From the NCBI GenBank assembly GCA_003427395.1, contig BFEA01000008.1, forward strand, positions 4,322,126 to 4,347,020: 24,895 nt of DNA, written 5' to 3'. The translations under genes were made by a program, and so were the position numbers. The notes below the pieces were generated by a model. It was not told the DNA's origin. It saw only the letters and a program-made list of their open reading frames with translations, and ran no database searches. The first letter of the stretch is position 1; every line of letters starts with the position of its first letter. Source of the DNA: Chara braunii. Taxonomy: Eukaryota; Streptophyta; Charophyceae; Charales; Characeae. Positions 10,100 to 18,782 of the stretch are shown one piece after another.

Positions 10100-11041
10100 C
10101 AGGCATGCAGGGGTGTCAATTCGCTGTGCCTTTCGGTAGGGAAGAGGGGTGTTGAGGGGGGAGGGGTGGGTAGTCACAATCAACACAGGATTACCGTCGC
10201 CAGTCAGAACGCGTTTACTCTCATCGCCTTCACTCCTTCGCTTGGCTCTTCTGTCACCGACCGCCCCGCCTTCCTCCACCGTGTGCCTGAATCACACACG
10301 GGGCCCGTGAGGAAGCGGGCGATGCGTCGCCTGGTGTCGTTTTCCTGTCCTTTTTGCTGCCTTCACTTTGTCTCTCCGCTCCTCATTTTCGCCAAAGAAC
10401 AGCCCCTCCTCGCCTTCTTCCTCCTTCTCAGTGCTTACTTCCGCAATCCTGCTCCTTTCCTTCTTCCCTCCTTGGTTGTGAGTTGCTCCAGCCCTTCCTC
10501 TTTTTTCACCACTTTTTCACGTTTCGTCTCCTCCCGGCTCCGCCCGCCGTCCCCCTTCCCTTGTATTGTTTCACTCCCCTTTCTTCCTATTGTTTCCCTA
10601 GGGCACCTCGCCTTCCCGTGCACGGACCTGTGTCCAGCTGCGGGTCGGTCGATCTCGCGTCGATGCTGGGGCCCGTTTTGGAACTCGGGGTTTTCCCACG
10701 TGTCAACCCCGTCTCCGCCTCCCGCCCTCGCCTGCACGCCCTCTCTCAGCATGGGCGATGGCGGGACCCCCCTCAGTGTTTCCTCTCACTCCCCCGTTGA
10801 CTCGCGAAAACGTCACGCTCCTCCCGCTGCGGACCTGCCGCGGCGTCCTTTCATAATGAAAAAACGAATTTGTTGAATTTCGTTTTAATAAAACAACACA
10901 AATTTTATCCTTAAAATAAAATAAAAAAAGTTTTCCAACGTCAAAAAAAAAAAGAAAAAAAATTGGGGGGTGCCCATCGACAACACATAAACATATGTAA
11001 AAAACAAAAGTGCCCCTTCCAGGCAAAAAAAAAAAAAAAAA
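10100..11041. other. CT-rich stretch, no gene recognised
   Basis: The plus strand is pyrimidine-rich from about 10340 to 10800. That gives a long GTG-initiated open frame (10166-10876) of low-complexity Ser/Pro/Phe/Leu composition, which I do not consider a gene. An AT-rich stretch with a small hairpin (10861-10868 against 10879-10886), A runs and a poly-A at about 11025-11041 follow. Confidence 0.5.
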
Positions 11042-13190
11042 CCTTCCCCGCTATCCGTGAACTACGACACGTTTTCCGTGACTGGTGACCACTTGTCGTT
11101 GACAGACCCCGTGAACGGTTACCGGTGGTAAGGCACAGGTGCGGACCAAAGCCTGTTGGTTATCCAACTCGCATAAGCATTCTTCTCCTGTGTGATGCAG
11201 GAAGGCGGGGAGTCTCTATCGCTGGTGACGGCAAAAGTACTCGTTTTTCCAATTTTTCAGATATCCATGAATCACGATCCCTCGAGCACTCTTGATTGGC
11301 TACTCGAAAGGGGACGCCGAACTCCGTGCTACGAACTCACACCAATACGGTCATGTTTTGGCAAAAACGGAGAGATAAAGACATTACAAATATGGCCCCG
11401 ATGTGGACGAATCGTATGCTCATGTGCGTTCACGGCTGGCCATCTCAGCGGCCGCCTGCGACATGTACACGCAAACGTATGGTTATTCCATAATGTTAAA
11501 AAAGCGACGTGAGACGACCAACTCTACCGTTCTCCCTGATTCCTATTGGTTAAGACTTTTCATGCATTCATCCCCCAATCATCCGATCTCTAGATCATGA
11601 ACAAAGATTATGCATGCAAGTTGAGACGATCGACCCACAATCATCACACGTGGCCTTCCATGGAAAAAGGGATAGAAGGAAGGGGGGAATTAGAAGGGAG
11701 GAAAGGAGATCACACAATCTTGCAAAAGGTCTGAAATTATGGAGGCAGGATTTTGAAGATCGAAACGAAAATTTCAGGGGGCGAGAAAAAGAAGTCCCAA
11801 CACCACCCCGCCTTGACCCCGGCACTCCGTGCGCCCTCACTACCTTCACCGTCCACTCCCTTACTACGGTCTCGGTAGTCCGTCTCCTCGCGCATACCAA
11901 CAACCCAGAGTCGGCACCCCGCTTGGTCTGAGCGTGCAAGCCAGGTTCACCCGTGGCCCGCAGTCTGTCGTGGCCACACATTAACCCCGCACACTCACCG
12001 CCGGTTCGTCGGATTGCCTAACTCCGCACTCACCTTCATACATGCTCACACTCGTTTGCCGATCCTCTCGACCACACTAAATCCAAGAGTTTAGATTAGA
12101 GAGCAATTTAGTCGCGCTTGCAAGGTTTATAGCAATCAGGACCTGCGCAAGATAGCCAGGATTACGCCGGGGTAAGACGGAAAGAAGAGAGAAGGAAGTG
12201 CCTACGATCGGCATGCCTAGGCCGCGGCGTGGGGGACGTACCCACTCTCCACGCATCGATCCAGTCAAACATGGTTCTGGCAAATACGAGGGCGCAAGTT
12301 GCAGCGCAAAGAGAAATCAAAAGGCAGAAGATTACCCACTTTCTACCCTCACTTGCCAAGAAGGGAAGGAGAGAATTTCACTTGAAATTAGGAATAAGGT
12401 GCGGCGGGAAGAGAGCGCAAGACAGAGCGTAGCAAGGCGCGCGCGAGTGAACAGCGGCGTGCAGTTACAGCTGCGGCCAAACAAAAATGGGACGAGCCCA
12501 AAATACTAGCCTAATTAATGTCCTAATTGCAAAAGGAAATTCCAAATATCTGTTCGGTTGCCCGCGTATTTTCCGAAGAATTCAAAAATTCAAAAGTGTT
12601 TTTCCTCGCGATGATCGTGCCAAAATTTTATGTCCGAGTCCCGAAAAAAAGAAAAGAAAAAAACGGGTCAACCGTTGTTCTTGTGCTAGCTAAGGCGCGT
12701 CCTACCCACCAACAGCTGTGGGGCCAAACTTTTGCAAATACGGAAAGAAGGAAGAGAAAAAGAGTGGGGGCATTCATGCAATTAAACCCATAGGCCCATC
12801 CTACTACCCCAAAGTTCAGTTGTGCAGAAAATTGTGCGTATCAGAAAAGAGATCGTCACATGACTATGCCCCAGTTTTCCCTAAATAAAAAGGAAGGGAA
12901 GCAGATACAGACCAATGAGAAGGTCTGAGCATTTGCCAGTAACTGTGCCTCCCTTTTCATCTTCCCCCACTCCCATCGAGTAACAATAGTGTATAAAGCC
13001 AACACTCTCCCACACACCACATGCAACCCACTCACACGCGCATTCACACCTGTGTTGGCTGAAGACCTTACTAATACGGACCAGGAGGATCCAGCTGTCT
13101 ATCTTAGTTGGTTTGCACCACGTCTTAGAGTGCCACAGGCGGACGGTTAGCTGGGGCCCCACCAGCGGCCCCAACACTGCACCCTAAAGG
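11042..13190. other. Stretch with no recognised gene or element
   Basis: Only short overlapping open frames are present on both strands, none above about 130 codons and none with a recognisable motif. A TATAAA lies at 12992-12997 with a CA-rich stretch after it, but nothing downstream looks like a gene. The sequence may be old decayed repeats or intergenic DNA. Confidence 0.5.
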
Positions 13191-13192
13191 CT

Positions 13193-13224
13193 AGGGCAAA
13201 GGGGCAAAGGGGCAAAGGGGCAAA
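13193..13224. repeat. Octamer tandem repeat (GGGGCAAA)x4
   Basis: Four consecutive copies of an 8-nt unit are present; the first has AGGG in place of GGGG. The four spaced G runs could form a G-quadruplex on the plus strand. Confidence 0.9.
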
Positions 13225-13497
13225 CATACCGTTACCCCTCGCCACCGAGAGAGAGGTAGAAAGCTATGCTTGCAGGGGTCCCCTGTATAGCCTTAGGAGT
13301 AGTGGTCTGTAGGTAGTGAAAGAAAGTCTTAGATATGATCCATGGCATGGCAGAATGCCAGTTAAAAATATGTGAGGTAAGGGAAAAATATATGGCTGTG
13401 CTCCGATGAGGAAAAGGCAGCTCTAATGGGGGGGAAAAAAAGGCGCTCTGAGCATTTAAAACAATACAGGAAAAAAAAGGTGTGAGCAACGAGAAAA

Positions 13498-13967
13498 GGT
13501 GCGAGTTGGGAACTTTGAGGGTAGTTTAGTTGGGTGGCTCGGTGGGTTCTTGGTTTGTGCGGTGTTTAAGGCCAAGTCGGCACTTTTGTTTCAAGAACCA
13601 GGGCACTCGGTTCGTCTATGAGCCGCAGTAGGCTAATGGGGGAGGTGGGTGGTAGAGTGCTAGAGGGCAGTGGGAGCCGAGTGCTCCAGTCGGTCGGATT
13701 CGGCCGATGTCAGGTCGGCCGTAGGTCTGTGACTTCTTATGAAGAGTTCGAAAGGTAGATGATAGTTAGTTTGGTTTAGGTAAGTGCTCGAGTAGAAGGT
13801 TTGTCGACGTGTTGTCCCCCGGTATGAGGCGTTGGTAACCTCGTAAGCCAAGTTGAGTAAAGCTCTCAGATCAGTTTCCTCTGGGAAGAATGTGAGGTCC
13901 CCGGCCTCAAAATTATTTTTTTTCTGAATAAAGTCCTGTTTTGTGAAAAAAAAAAAAAAAAAAAAAA
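13498..13967 (+). mobile_element. Retroposed transcript 3' end with AATAAA and poly(A)
   Basis: AATAAA at 13927-13932 is followed 13 nt later by a 22-nt A run (13946-13967), which is the spacing of a real cleavage site. This is what a reverse-transcribed, polyadenylated RNA leaves behind. The left edge is unknown, so 13498 is only a guess. A ten-base match TAGCTGGGGC at 13148-13157 and 13974-13983 is a weak candidate target duplication that would put the left edge near 13158. No coding sequence is recognisable upstream. Confidence 0.6.
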
Positions 13968-13983
13968 GAAATGGTAGCTGGGG

Positions 13984-14290
13984 CTATTTGGCTTTGTGCC
14001 TGCCAGTCACAGGGACGCTAGAGGTGCCTGCCCGGGGGCTGATCTGAAAAAAAAACAAAAAAAAGGCTTTGTGCCTGTTAGGCCTGTCGGACCAGGCCTT
14101 CGGGCCAGCCCTGATGCCACAGGCCATGTCGGGCCGGCCCTGATGCCACAGACCATTTCTTATTTTCACTGGTGTGCCATATGTGCCAGTGACTCCAGTG
14201 CCATAGGTACCGGTTTGTCCCGTGAGTCCAGTCTGTCCATTCAGTCCACTAGGAGTATACCTTAGCAGCCTAGCTGCCATCTGTTTAGGT
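13984..14290 (+). mobile_element. LTR-like fragment, paralogue of 17090-17245
   Basis: With the insertion at 14003-14064 removed, this aligns with 17090 onward: CTATTTGGCT, 12 variable bases, then GGCCTGTCGGACCAGGCC. It aligns again further on (AGTCCAGTC..., then GGAGTATACCTTAGCAG against GGGGTATACCCCAGCAG). The 17-kb paralogue runs into an LTR end and primer-binding site, so this is probably an older LTR fragment. It stops just before the inverted-repeat element at 14303. Confidence 0.5.
13990..14077 (+). mobile_element. 62-bp retroposon with poly(A) and 13-bp target-site duplication
   Basis: The 13-mer GGCTTTGTGCCTG occurs exactly at 13990-14002 and 14065-14077. Between them is a 62-nt insert (14003-14064) ending in an A-rich tail, AAAAAAAAACAAAAAAAA, that directly abuts the second copy. 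The related sequence at 17090 lacks the insert and keeps the same spacing, which acts as an empty site. This is the signature of LINE-machinery retroposition of a short, probably 5'-truncated, RNA. Confidence 0.85.
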
Positions 14291-14302
14291 GGCATTTTAC
14301 AC

Positions 14303-15166
14303 TTAGGCCTGGACCCAACAGGAAAAGTGTTGGAAAAGTGAAGATTTTCGGGTTTCCGTGGAAGGGTGTCTGGAAGAGTTTGCCTGTGGAACTACGTGAC
14401 CCCACCGGAGAGGCTGGAAAAGCCAGTTTCCACGAGCCTGGAATGGTTGGAAACTGGAGATGGACCGGATGGCGGCCGCTGAATCAGATGTCCGTTTGAA
14501 GGGGTTCTGTTCCTGTTTCAGTTGTCCTCTGGTAGGCGGGGAGTGACAATGCGGGTACCGGGGACCCGTTAATGGGTGACAACAGCATGTGCGTCGCCTT
14601 GGCCATTGAACCAGGGATAGGCTCGGCTCGGACTATGGATAGACCAGCTGGTGGGCGACGGGTTTCCAACGAAGGTCATTGCCCCCCCCGCTTACTCTCT
14701 GGGAAGGGCACAAAATTCCAGCGGAAACTCCTCCCCTGGCACTTTTCCGACCGGAAACCGGTATGAAAACACAAAATGTCGGATTTCCAGCTACCTTTCG
14801 ACATGGCGCCAGGCCTGCGCCTGGTTTTTGGGAAGTGGAAGGGCAGGTGAAGTAAAGGGAGAAGATGAGGTGGAGAGTTGAGCTGAGGTATTCTCGAGTT
14901 GTCGTTTCCGCGACCTCTTGGATGTTTACTCTCTCTATTGAAGCGTTTGTCGCAGTTACTTGGACTTCAGAATCTATCTTGTTGATCGTGTGTGTGTGAA
15001 CTTTCACCCCTTCGAGCTACATATTTCCAGGCGGTGGGGTCTCGGAAAACCTCCCCGCCCTCCTAAAATCGGCTTTCCTGAGGGCCTGATTTGTCCAGTG
15101 GAGTCCGAGAAAAGTTTTTCCACACCACTTTTTCCACAAATTTTCCCTGTGGGGTCCATGCCTTAT
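14303..15166. mobile_element. Element with imperfect terminal inverted repeats
   Basis: The left end (14303-14340) reads AGGCCTGGACCCAACAGG and then GGAAAAGTG. The reverse complement of the right end (15126-15166) reads AGGCATGGACCCCACAGG and then GGAAAAAGTG. The arms are about 38-41 nt with several mismatches. The interior, about 780 bp, has no coding motif, so it would be non-autonomous. I found no clear flanking duplication, and the superfamily is unknown. Confidence 0.45.
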
Positions 15167-15253
15167 TCTAGTCTGTGAGTTTGGGACTATGTCCAGTGTG
15201 AGTCATTGGTGGTGCCGCTGGTGTCCCCCAGTGCCCCCATTGTGTCTCCAAGC

Positions 15254-15375
15254 AAGGGACGCTGGACCCGGTTTCCAGCGATGGGAAAGTTCCTTTTTTT
15301 GTAACTCTTTTCTGTCGTATATATTCAAGGGACGCTGGCCCCGTTACCGGCACGTGCTGCTTCCCATGAATAGAT
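15254..15375 (-). repeat. Dispersed hairpin module, copies 2 and 3 (reverse orientation)
   Basis: Copy 2 (15254-15279) contains GGGACGCTGGACCCGGTTTC, the reverse complement of the module core. Copy 3 (15328-15375) matches copy 1 over most of its length, from the ATCTATTC start to AGCGTCCCTT, on the minus strand, with substitutions. Confidence 0.65.
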
Positions 15376-15562
15376 CCGAGGAAAGGAAAGCAATCGAACT
15401 GCACACCGCAGTAACAGCACCACTCAAAATGCATGACAGCATGGAGTACAAAGCTGTAAAGTCGATACATCAATATTGCCGAAAAAATGACATGCTAACA
15501 TGTGGTTGTTACCTGTGTTAAAATTTAAAAAGACAAAATGAAAAAAAGAATAAAGGAGTCAC

Positions 15563-16042
15563 TGGTGGTGCGGTGTGTTGTATGTTCAGGTCCATCTCAA
15601 TCTCACCCTTCTTCCTCCCTCGACTCTTCTCCATGTTATCTTCCTCCTCCTTCTCTTCTCCACATTAGGGGAACCTGCCACACAGTCAGTCCGACTTCAG
15701 CAGTGATCTGGACCATTTCTCAAACGATTTTTTTTTGTTTTTCTGCCCCCAGAAAACATCTGCTGGAGACCAATTATTGGTGGGGAGCTGCACCTGCTGG
15801 AAACTGGGTCCAGCATCCCACTTACACGAAAAGCACAGAATCGAGCCAGGTGTAGGATGGTCTATGATAGGCAGCATTAATTGCCCTCTCAAAAGGACCT
15901 CGTTTGAGAAATGGTCCGGATCACTGCCGAAGTGGGACTGCCTGTGTGCCAGGTTCCCCGAATGTGGTGAAGAGAAGAGCCTCAGGAGGAAGAAGGTGGA
16001 GATAGAGATGGAGCTGAACAGATACAACACACAGCACCAAAC
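15563..16042. mobile_element. Foldback element with arms of about 140-165 bp
   Basis: The left arm 15563-15726 is complementary to the right arm 15901-16042 with scattered mismatches. The left arm carries an extra CT-rich stretch of about 24 nt. The inner ends match perfectly for 17 nt (GGACCATTTCTCAAACG at 15710-15726). The outer ends match over TGTGTTGT. The 174-nt centre contains a copy of the hairpin module. No open frame with a known motif is present. Confidence 0.7.
15770..15819 (+). repeat. Dispersed hairpin module, copy 4
   Basis: It shares GGTGGGGAGCTGCACCTGCT, GGAAA and GTCCAGCATCCC with copy 5 at 16446. It lies in the loop of the foldback element 15563-16042. Confidence 0.75.
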
Positions 16043-16105
16043 AGCCATAAACATCGAGAGATTAGAAAAGAGGAAATAGTGGATAAGATAGAGGGAGAGA
16101 ACCTT

Positions 16106-16138
<33 letters not shown>

Positions 16139-16154
16139 AAAAAAAAAAAAAAAA
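16106..16154. repeat. (GA)n followed by poly-A
   Basis: A GA dinucleotide run at 16106-16131 runs directly into a 22-nt A run at 16133-16154. Confidence 0.95.
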
Positions 16155-16393
16155 GGCTTTCTATCATTTTATCTTCAGTAAGGGATTGGTGCATGTTCAA
16201 TGAAAGTTTGTTGTAACTTTATGGACGTTTTCCCTAGTACCGTGTTGTGCCTGTCAGAGACACAGAGGGGAACAGGTTTGGCAGATGTCTCGGGGATTTC
16301 GAAAAGAAAAGTAGAAAAGAAAAGACAGATATGATCCTCTCTGACCCCTTGTTTTTTTTTTTTTTTTGTTGTTGTTAACTTCGTATACGGGAA

Positions 16394-16550
16394 ACCTACT
16401 TAACGAGGTGATAAGAGCATCCCCAGTAAGTAGGCCCCAGCGTCGAAGGCTCCATCTATTGGTGGGGAGCTGCACCTGCTGGAAATCGGGTCCAGCGTCC
16501 CTGTACAAAGATGTGATGTGTGTCAGCTGGAAATCAAGTCCAGCATCCCT
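16394..16550 (+). repeat. Hairpin plus dispersed modules, copies 5 and 6
   Basis: A hairpin built on CCTACTTA/TAAGTAGG arms (about 16394-16433) precedes the full module at 16446-16502. This is the same order as at 1694-1805, though the hairpin sequence differs. A shorter core copy, GCTGGAAATCAAGTCCAGC, follows at 16525-16550. Confidence 0.7.
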
Positions 16551-16563
16551 ATACATGGATATG

Positions 16564-16925
16564 TGTCTGTATCCTACTGTGTATCAAGTACTGTGTATTT
16601 GTTCATCAATCTATAGATGACCCATGAGGGGAGAACCCTATCCACCTATTGTCTGTGTCCTACTGTGTATCTAGTACTGTCTGTATGTGTTCATCACTCA
16701 ATACGTGTCCCATGAGGGGAGAACTCTATCTACCTGGTCTACCATATGTCCATAGCGAGCAAGGCATCAAGCCCAATCCTGTCGATCACACCAGAAGCCA
16801 AAACCCTCATTCTGATGTGATCTGTGTTCATGAGGGTAGAACCCTGTCTACCTATTCTACCGTTTCTCCATAGCATGCAAGTCATCGAGCCCAATCCTGT
16901 CAATCAAACCAAGGGGCGAAACCCA
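16564..16925. repeat. Degenerate tandem repeats
   Basis: An 86-bp unit starts at 16564 and again at 16650 (TGTCTGT.TCCTACTGTGTATC...CCATGAGGGGAGAAC). A second unit with about 118-bp period (CTACC.T.T.TCCATAGC...CATC.AGCCCAATCCTGTC) starts near 16739 and 16857 and includes a partial copy of the first. No coding motif is seen. Confidence 0.8.
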
Positions 16926-16952
16926 AGAACAGATGTTACAGTACTGTGTGTG

Positions 16953-16978
16953 AGCTGGAAATCGGGTCCAGCATCCCT
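16953..16978 (+). repeat. Dispersed hairpin module, copy 7 (core only)
   Basis: GCTGGAAATCGGGTCCAGC followed by ATCCCT is almost identical to the core of copy 5 (which has GTCCCT). Only the hairpin core is retained. Confidence 0.75.
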
Positions 16979-17088
16979 ACACAGCGATGTGTGAAGCCAA
17001 ACAGTATATATTTGTAACTCACCTGTATCACCGAAAGGAGCAGAGGCATTGCAGCGGGCCTTCATCTGCCCTGGCCTACAGCCAGGGC

Positions 17089-17399
17089 CTATTTGGCTAT
17101 TTGCCAGTTCGGCCTGTGGGACCAGGCCGTGGCCTGACCCCACAGGCCGTGTGCTGTTCTAGCCCTGCCCGGTACCACTGTCGGTACCAGGCCAGTCCAG
17201 TCCAGTCAGTCAGTACGCTGGGGGTATACCCCAGCAGTTGTCTGTTTTTCCTCATTCTTCACTTTTGCAGATCTTGGAGTACGTGCGTGTTGAGTCTGCG
17301 TCGGAGCTGCGCTGTCCCTTCCAGCTCCATCTCTGTCTCGTCCTTCGTCCACCCTTCGTCTCCATCCTGTTGGACCGCCATCCCGGCGGGTCCGGCACA
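17089..17399 (+). repeat. LTR 3' portion (putative), ending CA before the PBS
   Basis: The sequence ends ...CGGCACA at 17399, one base before a perfect 12-nt plant-type primer-binding site, the normal position of an LTR 3' end. It includes a palindromic CTGGGGGTATACCCCAG at 17218-17234. The paralogue at 13984-14290 supports it as a repeated unit. I cannot place the LTR start, and the 3' LTR lies outside the window. Confidence 0.6.
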
Positions 17400-17400
17400 C

Positions 17401-17412
17401 TGGTATCAGAGC
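17401..17412 (+). promoter_or_regulatory. Primer-binding site, initiator tRNA-Met type
   Basis: TGGTATCAGAGC is complementary to the 3' end of plant initiator tRNA-Met and is the usual minus-strand primer site of plant Ty3/gypsy elements. It sits one base after the CA at 17398-17399. Base pairing with the tRNA weakens after these 12 bases. Confidence 0.8.
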
Positions 17413-17638
17413 GGGAACGGTCCCCGCTCCAACCCGCCCTTCCCCCCGCAGGCAACAGCGGGTGCGGGATCGGTGTAATCCCGACAGCGGGATTTTCATG
17501 TGTTTTTCGGTGCGGGAGCAGAGGAAAAACGGGAAAAAAGGCCAAGGCCAAGGCCGCCGTACGCGCGCCCGCACCACGCGCCCACGCTGCCCCGCCCCGC
17601 TCCCGGATATATATTATCAAAATATCCAGGATGCTGCT

Positions 17639-17712
17639 GCTGCTGCCAGGGTTTGAACCTGGGCAGGCAGCACTTATGCGCGTGCATAGCCAATGCTACA
17701 ACACACTGGCCA
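17639..17712 (-). other. tRNA-like segment (T arm and A-box-like sequence)
   Basis: On the minus strand a perfect T-arm CCAGG-TTCAAAC-CCTGG lies at 17646-17662, with a TAGCATTGGCTA stretch resembling a D arm or A box about 25 nt upstream. The acceptor strands do not pair (3' strand CAGCAGC has no partner), and no standard anticodon arm forms. It is not a functional tRNA; it could be the head of a SINE or a decayed tRNA. Confidence 0.3.
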
Positions 17713-17766
17713 AACTGTATGCATGATTTTATTGTGTGGGACGTTCGTCTTGAACAGTTTCACNCC

Positions 17767-17841
17767 AGCTATTTACCCCCCCCCCCCCCGCGTCGGCGAG
17801 CAGCGAAGAGCGTGCTGCGAAGCTATTTGCCCCCCCCCCCG
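17767..17841. repeat. Duplicated AGCTATTT-poly(C) segment
   Basis: AGCTATTTA followed by a C run of about 13 occurs at 17768, and AGCTATTTG followed by a similar C run at 17821, with about 53-bp period. The G-rich minus strand could form quadruplexes. An N lies just before at 17764. Confidence 0.75.
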
Positions 17842-18259
17842 CGCATGCCGTGGCTGCTGGTGCCTGCAGACGTGGCAATCTGCACTGCCACGTGGATACC
17901 TGTTGAAGACCCCCCTGGCTAGGGGGCTGCGCCACAGACATATATGTCCTCTTCTCCCTCTCTGCCTACGGTTTACCGGGCAGTTCTATTTGACGATATA
18001 TATATATATATTTTTTTTCTTCTCTTTTCACTATCTCTACACTGTTGCAGCAGCAGTTTGGCAACAGTTCAAGATCTCCCCCTGGCTAGGGGGCTGTGAG
18101 ACTGTGGCAGTAGGGTGGCTGATCAAGATCTCAGCCAACCCTCCATCATCATCATTACTGCTGTGGCATCACACCAGCAGCATCTTGAAGCCAAGATCCT
18201 GTGGATCTTGGTAGAACTTTGCTCTTGGCCACCCAAGAGCCTGGTATCACCATCCTGCC

Positions 18260-18660
18260 ACTAATCCACTCTCCCCCAACCTCTTTTCTCTTTTTCCACC
18301 CATCATCTAATCATCTTTTCCCCCCTACCACTACACTCTACCCCTACCTCCCTCTCCACCCATCTTCCACAACCTTTTTCTGTCCTCTCCACCCCACTCA
18401 CCATTTCTCACTAATCTTATCTACTCCTCTCCACCATTTTCATATCCTTCTCTTCCATTCTACCACTCTCTTCTCCTCCTTCCCTCCCCCAACTACAATC
18501 CCATCATCTCACCCATCCCCCACCTTACCTTTTTCTTTCTCTTCTCACTTCTTTCTCTCTTTCTTCATCACTTCTCCATTCCCCCCCCACACCCAACTTC
18601 GAATTTTTCTTTTTTTCCTTCTTTTCTTTTCTCTTTGATGCAAAATTTCTTTTTTCCTCA
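18260..18660 (+). other. Polypyrimidine tract in gypsy leader
   Basis: About 400 nt of almost pure C/T with scattered A and very few G on the plus strand. The open frame through it (18201-18638) is low-complexity Pro/Ser/His/Phe and is not credible as a protein. Confidence 0.85.
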
Positions 18661-18782
18661 AAAAATCTGAATCATCTTATTCCCTACCTCTATTCTTATT
18701 TTCTGATTTATTTTTATTTATTCTGAAAATTCGAAATTTTCTGCGGCACCCAAAAATCTGATTAGGACTTAGCCATTCTTGC

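Larger units (their letters stand above)
17413..18241 (+). other. Leader region with GC-rich, poly-C and hairpin segments
   Basis: No gene is seen here. The region holds a GC-rich stretch, a tRNA-like segment, two poly-C repeats and (TA)n near 17998-18010. A 19-nt sequence CCCCCTGGCTAGGGGGCTG occurs at 17911-17929 and again at 18078-18096. Small perfect hairpins occur: ACGTGGCA/TGCCACGT at 17870-17893, CCAAGATC/GATCTTGG at 18191-18211 and GCTCTTGG/CCAAGAGC at 18221-18240. A partial second primer-site motif TGGTATCA follows at 18242. Confidence 0.5.

Noticed and set aside
10166-10876. 236-codon open frame on the plus strand
   Set aside because: It starts at GTG, lies in a pyrimidine-rich stretch, and its low-complexity Ser/Pro/Phe/Leu composition matches no family.
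12992-12997. TATAAA as a host promoter
   Set aside because: No coding sequence, splice structure or recognisable transcript lies downstream; it is a single motif in AT-containing DNA.
13984-14295. Collagen-like Gly-Gln-Thr-Gly repeats in a minus-strand frame
   Set aside because: The pattern comes from degenerate GTCCAGT-type nucleotide repeats in the LTR-like fragment; no start context or domain supports a gene.
16254-17143. Repeated peptide-like strings (YRDAGxDFQ) in minus-strand frames
   Set aside because: They are translations of the hairpin module copies, which are non-coding repeats with varying frame.
18201-18638. 145-codon open frame rich in Pro, Ser, His and Phe
   Set aside because: It is a translation of the polypyrimidine tract; stops are rare only because purines are rare.
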